Assembly (NCBI GenBank): GCA_026874595.1
Contig: CM049320.1
Span: forward strand, 20,097,714 to 20,161,713
Length of the DNA stretch: 64,000 nucleotides
Direction of reading: 5' to 3'
From: Sipunculus nudus
Taxonomy: Eukaryota; Annelida; Sipuncula; Golfingiida; Sipunculidae
This document shows positions 36,601 through 49,458 of the stretch, piece after piece. The notes beneath the pieces were generated by a model that saw only the letters and a list, made by a program, of their open reading frames with translations, was not told the origin of the DNA and did no database searches. Numbering within the stretch: position 1 is the stretch's first letter; the number at the start of each line of letters is the position of its first letter. Made by a program: the position numbers and the translations under genes.

Positions 36601-38300
36601 TGTTTTAATTTAGACTCCCTTAAAACTGTTCTAGATTTGTTCAGAGAGTTTACTAAATGTTCAGGTTTACATATTAATAATGCTAAAACTGAGAAAACAA
36701 AGATGGCAAAAGCAAACCTTAAGGGTTAGTGTGGTCGAAATGTGTGAAAGTGCTAGGCACGTATATATCAAATAATACAGAAATGAGTAATACATTAAAT
36801 TTTGAAAATAAAAATTAATAACATATGTGATATAACAAACATGAGCAAACAAAGAAATAACACGTTGCAAGGGAGAATTTTAATTGTTAAAACACACTTT
36901 TTTTCTAAACTCCTTCATCTATTGGCTAATTTCAGTATGCCAGAAACTTATAAAAAGAGATTAAATAATATTTTATGGTCTTTCATATGGAAGCGACAGA
37001 TAAAGGAAAGGGTTTTAAGACATCTGCTGATAAAACCATTTGAAAATGGGGGGGGGGGGGGGAGGGGGGAGGCTGAATATTTTAAATATAGATTGCTATA
37101 TAAAGCGCAACAGGTAATGTGGATTAAAAGATATTTAGATAAAACCAAAAAAGATTAAAAATTGTTTATAGACTAATTTTGTAATACATATGGGAATACA
37201 AAATTACTGTTAGAGTGTAATTATACCAAAAACTGTCTAAAAGGTTCATTGCCAGATGTATACATAGATATTTAATTGCATGGAAGCAAGTTCGTATTCC
37301 GGAGTTATCTTATTGCATATGGAATAATAAGGATATCAAAATAAATGGATACAGTTCTTCTGTAAGTCACTATATCAGTCAGGTTTAACATATGTAACTT
37401 ATTTGGTGTGAATGGGAATCCAGTAATTTTTTAAAGAGCGGGAAGAGAAAGGAGCAAAACAAAAAGAATATTTGGTTTATAGGTTAATAATTAAACCAAG
37501 TTAAATATTGAATCACTGGAGATATAAGGGACAGTTTATGCTACAAAATGTATTTAATTGCAAAACAAGGCAAGGAAAAGTAGCAATTGAAAATGTTATA
37601 GCAAAGCAGGTATATGATTAATTATTAGTCTTGTTAAACACATGATTCCAGTACAAGGCAAACGTTTAGTACTAAATATAATGTAACAGATGAAGAGTGG
37701 CTCTTTTATATACCAATGGCCTAACATTATGTAAAGAAAAGGAAGTGGGTAAGTTTCAGTTTAAAATACTCCATAATTATTTATATCTTATATATAGATT
37801 ATATAAGTTTGTTTTTACTGAAGACCCATATTGTAGGTTTTGCCATACAGAGGTAGAAACGTATAAGCCTTTCTTTTTTAATTGTTCTACAGTTAAACGG
37901 TTTGTAATTGTTCTTCTGTTAAACGGTTTTGGCAAGATATAAGCATTGCATATGGTTTACCAATTAGTTTATTTACAGATACGAATATTACTTTAGGAAT
38001 ATCTGAAAAGAATATGAGAATGAAAAATAAAATTCTTATACATGCAAAAGCTTTTATATATAGAACTAAAGATTCTGTTCAGATAAACCTTGAACACTTT
38101 AAAATATACATGGGTTATCAAACGAAGATTGAATATATAGATAAGCCTGCATAGAAAAAGCAAATAAATGGAAACTTTTGTGGCAAAATATCAGAAGGAC
38201 AATGAAAACATGATCCAAACCTACACAATAGATACTTTTTATGACACAATATATTTGACATATAAAAGAAAACAATAATATTGAGCTTGTTTAACTTAAC
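33650..38300 (+). mobile_element. L1-like LINE, full-length layout but decayed and internally deleted
   Basis: ORF1 begins at 33759 (MPPKQQRKPRGKLKQ), has a coiled-coil stretch near 34040-34150, and an RNA-binding C-terminal part at 34356-34604 (KILVRFYSREDRQEVLTK, FVKDLTKVDLALKKRAVLQM). ORF2 starts near 36054 with the APE endonuclease (IVLVQET, SRGVACLLSNKFQ, INIYSPNTEKSQI, GGDLNCVLTGKDKKGG near 36460). About 80 bases later it jumps to a YADD-like HADDTTVLI (about 36580), so most of the reverse transcriptase fingers and palm is deleted. The C-terminus continues with NNAKTEKTKMAK, ILWSFIWKRQ, a zinc-knuckle-like CRFCHTEVETYKPFFFNC (about 37840-37890) and LIHAKAFIYRTKD (about 38035-38073). Frame changes and stops are frequent. 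It is inserted upstream of the decayed receptor copy. The 1.4 kb between ORF1 and ORF2 (34.6-36.0 kb) looks non-coding and may contain another insertion. Confidence 0.8.
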
Positions 38301-41011
38301 ATTACAAGTTTTTTTAAAATCATTTATAGATGGAAAAGGAGATAAGTTGTTAGTCATACTGTACTTTGAACAAACAGGTTCATATTTATGTGTATATGTA
38401 TTTTGTATTGAGTACTATTTTGTATGTTGTTTTTGTAACTGTATGGTGTACTGTCTTGTTATCATAAGGTTATTACTGTTTGTATTTTTTTTTTTTGGTT
38501 AAAAAATATTTATTTTCTATTTAAACGTCTCTCACATCCGAGTGGGCGAGGGGCCAGCTTGCAGAAACACTGGAGGTTCTGATATAACATCATATTAGGG
38601 TTTAAATATCAATCGCAAGTCTTCAAAGCATGGTGGCCTGGAGCTCCCTATCCTTTATTAAAAAAAGCCGTTATAGTTTCATCTGTAAGCCAAATTACTC
38701 AATATACAGGTAACATATATTGAGCCAGAGTTAGAGCTATGAATTTTTAAAGCAAACTGCTTATTCTTTTCAAAAGTAATGGGAAATATAGTACATGGCA
38801 AACGGTTCTTTACTGTTTTCCATTGTTAATACTATATGATTTATAGGTTTATATTGAAATAAAGACATTTGAATGTTCACGATGAATTCCAAGTATTGGC
38901 TCACTAATGAATGTATTGAAATCAAGCCTCTGTGACAAATACTGAAATATGCTATTTTTTTAAGTTCAGTCATTGAAGGTCGATATTTGCCTATTGTGTG
39001 AATGGATACTGATGAGAAATTTAAATAAACAATATTGTGCCCTCCTTGGTTAATTATTCGTACATATTTTTCTGTGCCTCCCTACCCCTTTAAAGGAAAG
39101 CTAACATTGATTTGGCATGGTCGGTCTGATTGCCTATCAGTTACATTTTCGTTTCCAGATGAAAACTTTACTGAATATTATCCTATTTCATTCAAATTTG
39201 TTTAAGCGGCTGTACTTATAGCAGTGTCTTCAAACGTATTGCTTTATGACAGACTGTCTGCATGTGCGTCTGAAATTTTTGGATTATGCATCGTCGAGTT
39301 TTATACAAAAAAAATATCACCCCAGTTATTTAAGTTTGCTTTGATGGTTGAACTCAAGAGTAGTTCCAAAGAGATTGTTTGTAAACTGTTTCTCTGTCAA
39401 ACTGACAGTCTCTACCAAAATAGAATACAGAGATTGTGTCCCGCGATATATCATGATTTTGGAGGCTGACATTTTTCTTGAGCAAAGAGTATGTAAACCT
39501 TGGAAGAAATGTTTCCTAGTCTGTCTATCTCAGAAATGTTAAATATAGTAAAACATAATTCATTTATGAGTTTCAAGAGTCTGGAGGGTCACTTACTACG
39601 AATATTTCTTGACAAACATTTTAAATGCATTCACCGAATTTACACATTATGCTCAAACCTTGGTTTATAGTTCTAACACGCTCTACAATATTTTTTTTCC
39701 TTGCAGGGTAAAAACTTTGTTAGTAAATAAAAGAGGGAATAGCTTGTCTGATAATTTGAACAGATTCACAAATTATATACATAACTTAGTTTAAACCTTC
39801 AACATAATACGCCTGAAAACGGTGAAAATATACACATACATCCAAACATGTTATCAAGTGTTATAGATATAACCTTAATTCAGCCGACAACATAAATGGA
39901 TTAAGTAAACCAAATTGTATGGAGAAAATAGAAATAGGAATATATAAACACAAGATAAAATCGATATTCTGATTGACACAGAGAGATAAGCAAAAAGATA
40001 AGGACACTTGATAAATTCCAAGAGATGTACGAACAGAAATTTTGTGACGTTTTCTGCAAGCATAATTATGAGAAATTCGTGTTTTAGTTGATGTGATATA
40101 AAACTAAAAAAGTGTGACTTTAAAGATATTTCTAAATATTCTTTCAAATTTCAAACATTTTCCTGTTTATCCGGCTTAAATCATTTATCATCCTTGATTA
40201 TGTTATATTTTTCATTTTGTGTTCATACCATGTGAAAAAAACATGTCACATTCATATAAAGTGTAAAAATGACACATGACAATATTGCGCTGGGAACATC
40301 CCCGGTGACCAACATGTTCGTTCATTATAACAAATACAGTGATAATATCAGTTTATTTGCTATATGTATACGCAATAGAAGTAAACATGCAATAGTTAAT
40401 GTCATGACTAGCTTGTTGTAAAAGAATACACTGAAGAAGAAAATAAATTTATATAATCGTATATAAAAGGTAGTTGCCTACAGCTTAGTTTTCCGTAGTA
40501 GATCGGTTTCCAGTGACTTTTGATAATATTAGGTCTCTTATACGTTTGTGTTTCAAGGAGCCAAGATTTTCCCTAACTTAAATTGTTGTGAAATTTAATC
40601 ATAAGCAACTGTCCTTAAACTATAGCATTTGTTTACCTTTTTTTCCATCGCATTTTATTATAATACATGGTAAGGGTATGGTTATTAAAATATTTGCCAT
40701 TTTTATCATACAATATGGGTTGTTATTACAATACATACCATTTTATTAAAATATTGAAACAATCGGGTTATTATATTACGGATTATAACACATTCATGTA
40801 ATGGTTGAAGATTTTTTAGAGGGGGTGGGGTTTAACTATGCTTCCTAGAGGGGGCGGGTTTAAATGTATTACTAGGGCAGTTCTGTGTTTATGTGAGAGC
40901 GCGGATAGAGTAGGCTACAGGAGCACTAAGGTTGTCCGTTGAACCTCCATTCCGAAAATGCATGTAAAAAAAATATAAACTTATCTTAATAGTTATTATA
41001 ACTAATCACGG
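38300..41011. other. Intergenic, nothing recognised
   Basis: AT-rich DNA with only short frames. No domain or repeat family was recognised. Confidence 0.45.
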
Positions 41012-41200
41012 CACTCTCCATGGCTCAGATATTGGTGTTCAGTAGACTGTTTAGGTGGAGGAACCCGGAAAACCCTGGGAAAACCACCGGCCTTGGACGG
41101 GCAACTACAACCCATTCTCATAGCCACGCCGGGGATCGAACCAAGGTCGCCAGCGAAGAGAGCCGAGCGTTTTACCTCTCGACTGTCCAGGCCCCCATAC
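41012..41200 (-). repeat. tRNA-derived SINE with conserved core
   Basis: On the minus strand a tRNA-like head (CGAGAGGTAAAACGCTCGGC, B-box GGTTCGATCCC) is followed by a core with GGTGGTTTTCCCAGGG and CCGGGTTCCTCCACC. This order matches SINEs with the widespread metazoan/mollusc central domain. It ends near the 41012 side. Confidence 0.8.
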
Positions 41201-43720
41201 CGGTACATTATCTTTATACACACACGTTTTCTACATTACTTCATCAAATGATATTTACATTATACATCCAAACTTCAACAGATAAAAATACGAAAAGGCA
41301 GCATATATGAAATATATGTCATTCATTCCTTATTCGATCATACGCAACGTTCTTGAAAATAGTAGGACTTAGCACAAGGGTAAGACAATGTCACAGAACT
41401 GTTTTACAGAGTATTGAACCAATAAATTAATAATCTACAATAAAATGGAGTTGTGGTGATGTTCCGTGCACAGGGCAATCTAAAATGAGCGGTTGTAAAT
41501 AGGGTAGGTAAGCAGAGTTAAATGATTTTTTAAGCCAGATAAAGAAAACTTCATCTAAAACCAGAACTAAGATTCAGGAATGATATCACAGATACTACTA
41601 GTTCCCAGAGTTCATATAAGTAACAATACCTTATAAATTCCTGACTTAAGAAAATAAAATTTCATTGACCATTTTAACATCTTCGTCGCCTATTTTTCAT
41701 CTCGGTAGTTTATTCACAGTGTGTGTATAAAGATAATGTACCGGTATGCATGTTTTATAATTTGATTTTACATATTTTCCATCCTCAAATGTAAACATTT
41801 AAATGGTATATCTGCAACTGAATGTTGGGAATGAATAATTTTTGTGGTTTTAGAGAATGGTTTATTATGCAGCTGCAGTATGAGAAAGAAAAAGTTTTTT
41901 CCAGGGTTGATAAATCATGATCAAAGAATTCAAGCAGAAGCCCCATGGTTGTATCATCAAGACTGAAAATCTCTCATCGTATTGGGCAAGCATCGATGCA
42001 GGCATGCAAATCCAAACATAAATATAGCTATTTATTTCGAATTGCCAAAAAAAATGATTTGTTGGTGCACTTAAAAGGAAAGTAACTATCTACTGTTTAT
42101 CGAATCCACAGGAATACAAAGTGTATATGAAGTAACACATTTGACTTACAATACTTGTTTCTATCTTCGTGTTGTTTCTATATATTCAATTTAACTTCAC
42201 AGTAGGTCACAAAGAGTTCATGGTTAGGTTAATTGCAAAACATCTTTCACCTGGACTGCATGTCACATGACGGTACTTTGAATAAAAAAGAGCATCTCAT
42301 TCTGATGGGTGACGCCCATGTATTGGATGTATCGGTTGATAAGAAGTATGTTTCTTTACACTTCACTATTCAAGGAGAAATATTTACATCAATCATTTAT
42401 ATACTGTCTATATATGGATGAATATGCTCGAACTATTTAACTATTTCCATTAATGAACAGCCATAATCAGAAATGAAAATGTAGATCTGAATCAAAATCA
42501 GAAATAAAAAAGTAACGATACGTATATGGCTAAATATTAGGCTCGGAAAATGTTGGAGAGGAATACGAAAAATAAGAATACGGAGTGCACTCCATTTTAC
42601 CAACAAATTGATGTAAATCATCCTGAAGAGATTTTTATAATTTTTTTTGGTGAAGGATACGATATTACACAAACGCTGTGTTCGGGCAAAAACATCCATG
42701 TAGTATGGGTTCATATTTGATTGAAAAAGGTAGAAGTTAATCCATTGCCACTATTTAAAGAGTTAAGCAAGATTGCTTTGTGAGAGATAAGGAAGATTTT
42801 TTTTCACAAAGAAAAAGCTTTTTCTTGTTTATTTCTTCACCGATTTGAATTGTTTTATCTGGTAGGGCTAGGTGTGTGCTTGTCATCTTCTATATATTTT
42901 AAAATTTCCAAATAATGCAAATATGCACACTTTCTGAAATAAAAAAAATACTTCTTTAATTCGTATCAAATTTGACTTAGTTTTATTTTACTAGATAGGG
43001 CAAGTTATGGGCTTTTATCATCTATACTGAAAATTATAATACAAATTTAATGCAAATCTATACACTTTTTTTAAATATAAAAAAAAAATCTTCGATTTTA
43101 TTTTTTGACTGTTTTTATTTTCTTAACATTAACGCTAAAGCGACAAAGTGGGATCATTACCCCGTCACGTATTTATATGTGTCGTTTTGATATTTTTAAC
43201 CCAAAAATGTTTTCTGACATGAATTTGACAGTTAAGTCCTCCTTTTACTTTTCATAATTTTTCACAGAGATTTTCCTATTGTTGTGGAAATATTCTGAAA
43301 AGTATCACGGGGTCATCTGTTAACCCAGAAAGATGTTATTATGCCAAGCCCTTTAACATTATAGATTTAAACTTTGTTGTAATTTACTATTAATTATCTA
43401 CATATTGAACTGTTTTCCACTGCAACATGACCAAGAGACCTGGATCTAGCAAATGTCACTAGCAAAAATTCAGAAATCTTATAACTAAGATATTGGGTTA
43501 TCATCAGGATTTCTCAAGCAAACCCAATAAACACGATATTACAACATCCAGACAGTGTTTTCAATATTTGTTACAGCAGCAACATTAAAATTAATTCACA
43601 TTATTGCACTAGAATCTAACAGCATTAAATAGCATGACAATCAGTAGATCTTTAGATCGAAGTAATTATTTATAACATTTGTTTTGTTGTATGATTCTAT
43701 AAAAACTACCAGGAACCATA
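41201..43720. other. Intergenic, nothing recognised
   Basis: AT-rich, with several homopolymer runs. No domain was recognised on either strand. Confidence 0.45.
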
Positions 43721-43769
43721 ACATCCTTTTTGGACCGAAACCGATGGGTGACAAGTTTTCACAGTGACA

Positions 43770-44052
43770 ATAAGCAGAGATATCAAGAAGGTTCCGATAT
43801 ACCCTTGGGTACATGCGGATCAAAAGCAGAGCTACTACAGGAAAGAGGCAAACCTTTGCCAAACATGCTGCTTTCAGAGATGTGTGGACAAACATGTTGG
43901 GTTTGGTCGCCCATAAACCTAAACCATATAACCCATTCGCGGCTTATGATCTTTGTGTAGAAGATCAGTTGGTAGCGTTAGGGGCTGATACAGTTTGTCA
44001 GTCTGCATCTCAATTTAACCCGTTAGTCATGGCAAATAGATTTGAGCTGTAA
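43770..44052 (+). other. Unassigned open frame, possible gene fragment
   Basis: A frame ending NPLVMANRFEL with TAA at 44050 includes KRQTFAKHAAFRDVWTNML and YDLCVEDQLVALGADTV. Its amino acid mix is more protein-like than its surroundings. No family was recognised, and there is no clear acceptor or donor. It may be the remnant of a host gene or of a transposable element. Confidence 0.25.
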
Positions 44053-45450
44053 TGGCAGAACATATTAACCTTTGAAAGGCGATTTTGGAGTAACTTATTC
44101 GTATATATTTGGATGGTTATATAATACCAGCAAACTGTAATAGTTAATTCAGTCGAACAAATAACAACAGTTGTTTCCCTCCAAACATAATTTCAACAAA
44201 GACAATCAGGGTTTCAGGGAGAAAAAAAAGGAAATAAGGGTTCAAATAAATAAAATTGTGTTCATACACAATTCGTACAACTGAGTTTGTCTTTTTCACT
44301 CTTTTTTTTATTAAAATGGATGAAAACGATAATTAACATTCATGAAAACACTTTTTAATGTATGTTATAAAAAATGGAAAAATAAAAAATCGGATTGTCA
44401 TAGAAAGAACCGATAGATATTTTACTTATGTGAAACAGAAATGGGATCTTAAGCGATCCCCACTCGGTCATTTTAGTAATCCAACGACATGCAAAGATGA
44501 AAGCCTACTTCTTATGACAATACATCAGCACAAAGATATTTTTATATTTTCAGCAGATAAAAAAAATGAAAACAAGAAAAAAATAGGTATCAAGTTATTA
44601 CGGAAGCCACATCATTTGCATTGTTAATCTACCTTGGGAAACAACGTGCCGTCATCACCGTCATATGGTCTACGGAGCACAAATAGAATAGTTTGTAATC
44701 ATTATATACAGCGAGCAAAACAGTAAATGTGTTACTAACATTTAACTACAGTCCTGTAATTATACGGTTTATATAGCCAATGTGTTGATCACTTTTGTAA
44801 ATTTAGGTTGTACCTTTCTCATTTACTAGTTCCATATTGTAAAATAGTATACTGGTAATTAATTAGAAATGATCATTCATGAAATAGGCGGCATGCATAG
44901 CAACGATCCACAAAAATCTTTTGAACTGGCGATAAGACAAAAGCTGTACCTAACAATGCACAATATAAAATACGATGGTACTGGCAAATATATAGTTTTC
45001 TATAACTTCCTTACAATTTCTTTGGGAATCATTAAAAACTCTCTGTTAAATCTGTGTATATTCAAAGTTTGTATATGCATGGAGATGAACCTTGTAAATG
45101 CTGTTAGTTAGTTGCCATAATTAGGGGACCTTAAAAGTAAGTTGACACAAAACTAGAGTTATTGCGGTAAAATATAATCTGTAATTCGTCTTTTGAATTT
45201 TCTAGGAAAAATCCTCCGAATAATTCAATATTGTGGCGTGGCCTCTGTTATGTCCGAACCTGTATCCGCTTTGTAGCATATTGCAAGTTGGTTTGTATGT
45301 CAGACGTCTGTTGAAAAAAAAACTTTTTTTCACTCTTTTGACCTTTTACACCTTTAGGTGTTAACTAATAAGGAAGGCGTTTTTGCAAACCAGTTTTCTG
45401 AGAGATACTGAAAAATTCGGAACCAAGGCTAAAGAATCTATACATAAGAG
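44053..45450. other. Intergenic with short unassigned frames
   Basis: Frames of 80-90 codons occur at 44358-44627 and 44869-45111 on the + strand. They are Lys/Ile/Asn-rich and unrecognised. The right edge should hold the 3' UTR of the minus-strand receptor gene. Confidence 0.4.
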
Positions 45451-48400
45451 TCAGTCTTCAATCCAGTTGCCTTTTGGTTTAGCTGGAAGGGGCTTGTCAA
45501 AACTGGGTGCTTTTTGTTGCTGCTTGTTATGAGATGGAGGCGGCTTTTCTTGAGTCTTGTGGTCAACGGTTGAGAGAGCAAAAACCCTGCGCGGAGGTAC
45601 AGGCGGACTTCCAATGGCGGAGGGATTTATATTCCAGTGTCTGTGCCGCCGTGGGAGAGAGTAGCCATCATGGTTCTTGGTAGTTGGGCCTCGTTGTAGT
45701 TCGTTGCCATGGCTCTGACATACGTCATCGTTCGCAGGGTTCACAATAGACAACTCACTGGACGCGACTGATGATAGATGGAGCATCAGGGGGCGCATCA
45801 TGTATATTCCGTCGTTTTCTGGCGCTGGTTCAGCTCTGAATGACCAAACGAAATTTATTAAGGGTTAGGGTTACTTTAATGTATGTCCAATAAAAGCTGC
45901 TCATACTGTAAGAGAATTATGGGGATATATCTTTTCACTCAAAACATGTATTCATAGAAGCTGTATTTTATAAGCTAAAGTTTATTATTTTATTAACTTT
46001 GTTTTATTTTTTCTTCAACCGTTTGATAAACAACATATTCTACCTTTTTCGTTTTTGCAACTGCCAAAAACACTAAGTGTCAATAGTTGCCGAGAGGTGT
46101 CAGTAGTATAAAGGAAGGGTCTGCAAACTTACGAACGTTTTACGTAAATACAACTTTTTCCTTTCTTTTGCATTTCAGAACATATATTCAGCTTACCTTG
46201 CATTTTTTTGTTTTCATCATAAGACAACTTAATATGAAATATTATTATACAAAACTGAATGCATCTAGCAAAGTTAAAATGTTAAAATTTTAGGATGAGA
46301 ACCCCATGAACAATATTAAATTATACCTATTCGTCAACATGACACCAGCTACCATGATCACAGCTATTATCGCACAAGGAATCAACATGGTAAAGACCAA
46401 AACAACAGCTATAACAGAAAAAATTATCAATAATTTAAATATATCATGGTTAAGGTTCGTCGTTCATATACTACATACAAATATAATAATAGTAATAATA
46501 ATAATAATAGTAATAATACAAAGAGATGGGACGGATTGGAAGCACTCAGTTTGGGAAAACTAAATATCATAGACCTGTACGCGTTGAATAATGGAGAAAT
46601 CGGTGAAAATTAAGAGAGAATGCTTAAGTAACGGTCTGCCTCATATATAATTACGTAGTGCACAGTCGCAGTGTTTATTTTATACTTACCTTTTGATGAA
46701 AACCCCTTACCTGCTGCCTCTGTTGTAAGTTCCTCCTCCTCTTTATGGTAGAATATAAAGATAAATAAAATCATTCATTTTACCTTTGAATAATGAGCTT
46801 CCGGTAAAAAATTGAATATTTGCAATGATTGCAATTCGATGGAATATTTCTATTAATATAAATTCCCAATAGATGGAAAAACGTGTTAAAATTACTAACC
46901 TGTGTAACACAAAAAGTGGTGGTACTCCGTGCAAGAAACTAGTTCTGGATTCCATTTCCCGCGCTCAAATGTTACAATCCTACACCCTCTGTCTAAGATG
47001 TTTGTGTTCTTATCAAAGGTGTCATGACTCAGCTTTTCTAAAGCTAAAGTTTTTATATTTTTAAGGTTAAAAAAACAGAAAGTAATTTTTCTGTCTGAAG
47101 TACTCTTGCATTATAAAACCTATAAATACCTGATCTTTTAAATATTTTGTTTTATCCAACCATAGATGAAACAATCTCTGGATCATTTAAAATACATTCG
47201 ACAATCTTCTTTTGTGTGCTTTTTGTTCATAAACCGGATCGACATTAAACATAATCAACAAATTTATTCAGGAAAAGAAAACAAGAGTATTCATAATCTT
47301 ACATTTAATCAGCTGTGTTACGTACTTTACATAAAATGCATGTGTATTGGTGGATATGATCCAACAATTTTAAGGTTCATAGGTACACACATTTTCACTT
47401 TTAGTTAATACAATAAAAATTAGTACGATATCAAACAATTATATTAAGTGGATAATGAATGACAATCATTATTAGTAAACATTATATTCTTAATTTATTT
47501 GATGACAATCATCCATAATGTGTATTCATCTACCTCTTTTTCTACCTCCAATCCAAACCTGCTTATTTATTGGTACGAATTTCGGAAGTATACTGACGAT
47601 TTCATCTTCTCCAAGACTTGCCATGACCATTCCATTTTGCTCGCATGCCTTTCGTGCGTCATACCAATTCTGATGGCTTCCAGTCAATATGAAATTCAGA
47701 CTAGAACTGGCTGATCTAGACGTCTGTATCGATTCTAAAAAAATAAGGCACATTTATGATGTTTGTAGACAGTTCAAGAAACATCTCTGTCACCATTACA
47801 ATTGTTACATATATTTTCATGTATCTAAAATCATGACATTTGTTACGATATAACGTGTTTTGCACAATGAAAAGGACCCATAGTTAATCAAATTTATGCC
47901 TTAAAAAGGAAAATGAGATATACACTTTTACCATTCTTGCAGAGAGCAGCGGCACCCAAGGGATTCCGGACGTAACAAGGAGAGGATAAAAATTCCCCAA
48001 GAACTGTTTTTACACATCCGCTTTGATTTTCGTTCACCATAAATGGAGTTTCAGTAGCAGTAGTTTCTAAACAATACAATCATTATACAGGTATATGCCA
48101 CTTAAAAAATATTTGTCATACATATACATACAGCATAGCTGCAAATAAGTCTTTGCGAGTTATGTTAATTTATTTTTCCGAAATATATATCCACACATTT
48201 ACTTTATTACATATATGGAGCACAAATATCATTTTGTGTTCTTACTGACGGTAAACAGCCTCTAAAGATTTTTGCTATGAGTATCGGTAAGGCAAACATT
48301 GCTACTGTAATATGATAAATAGATATGAAATTACAAATTAATTACCATTTGCCCACGTCCAATATTTCAATTCAACTTCTGCCATATTTAGCCAAATGGA

Positions 48401-49458
48401 AGTTACATTAAGCTCGGCAGCATTGTTCTCCACTTCAGTGTTATTGAATGTATGCATATCGAGTAATCGTTCACCGTTCTTGTCGCAATTTTGCAAGGCA
48501 CGGAGAAATGTGCCATTCTTAATAGAATGTGATATACCTGGATATTAAACATAAGCCATACCTGAAAGACTTTATATGGCATATAACATTTATACCTTTT
48601 TATTTCTATTTCATATATTGTATTTATGTCATTGCTCATCCTAACATTAACTTTTCTTGTAAACAACTTTTTTAAATACGAAAAGCGAGTTTTATGAAAA
48701 AAACAAACATTATTCAGATAATAAACATATAACGTTTAAAAACTTGACATAATCTCCTATTGTGTGTTTTGGATAATACTTCACACATGCTTTTGGTTTT
48801 TGGTTTCGCAATCACATTAAAACTTAATATCAGGTACATTAAAGCATTTTTTTTCTGATAATACTAAATATATGTATATATGGTTTTCTCTGATACAAAG
48901 TGCTATATTATACATTTTAACTGTAATGTATTCGTTTCGATGAACCCCGATACCTATGGCACTGAATAAAATTCCTATTAAAAACAGCAGAGAATGAAAG
49001 GAACATATGTTCTTCTGCAAAACACCCATTTTCCTGATTCCTATATTCTCAACACATATGTGCATACGGTTCTTGGTCCTGGAAAAAGTGAGAATATAGG
49101 CAATGAATAAAAAACCATGATGAACTATATACAATTGAGTACATATATATTATTATATATAACTGACATCAGTACTTCAACACCTGAAAATGTGTATTAT
49201 TTATATAAAATTATATTCAATAAAGGCATTAAAATATGGAACTGTCCTTATGCTTGAACGGGGGATAATTTTTTTCTTAGTAGGTACTACAAGCCGCCCT
49301 AAACAAGATGAATCAACAGCTGACCCAGCTCGCCCCAAGGAACATACCATAAGCACAGGTCTCGCAACTGGATTCACACCTAGGCAACTTTATCTGAAGA
49401 GTGTCAAATGCTCTATGGTACGAAACTGGCCAGCAATGGGATGCATGCATAATAAAAA
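45451..49458 (-). CDS. Dual-CTLD transmembrane receptor with SH3-ligand tail (5' end incomplete)
   Basis: Exons 5' to 3': 49348-49458, 48346-48537, 47932-48066, 47534-47734, 46900-47037, 46711-46740, 46327-46408, 45451-45835. Introns are phase 1 except the last (phase 2), and the frame stays open for 423 residues to TGA. The first exon (TLQIKLPRCESSCETCAYG) is unassigned, perhaps a galactose-binding-like strand. CTLD1: LRALQNCDKNGERLLDM, IWLNMAEVELKYWTWANG, then GCVKTVLGEFLSSPCY and LGAAALCKN. CTLD2: QNWYDARKACEQNGMVMASL, KQVWIGGRKRG, then RGCRIVTFERGKWNPELVSC and HHFLCYT. An acidic stalk (EEELTTEAA) leads to a helix (VVLVFTMLIPCAIIAVIMVA) and a 128-residue tail with IYMMRP, GYSLPR, a class II SH3 ligand PPVPPR and a class I ligand KPLPAKP. 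No EPN/QPD is present. Start and signal exon were not settled. Likely a surface recognition receptor coupling to SH3 adaptors (inference). Confidence 0.75.
46690..46740 (-). other. Alternative 3' extension of the stalk exon
   Basis: After GAGGCAGCAG there is a donor GTAAGG (exon end 46711). A second, stronger donor GTAAGT follows 21 bases later (exon end 46690). Both leave phase 1, so use of the distal donor would add seven residues (GKGFSSK) next to the membrane. Confidence 0.45.
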
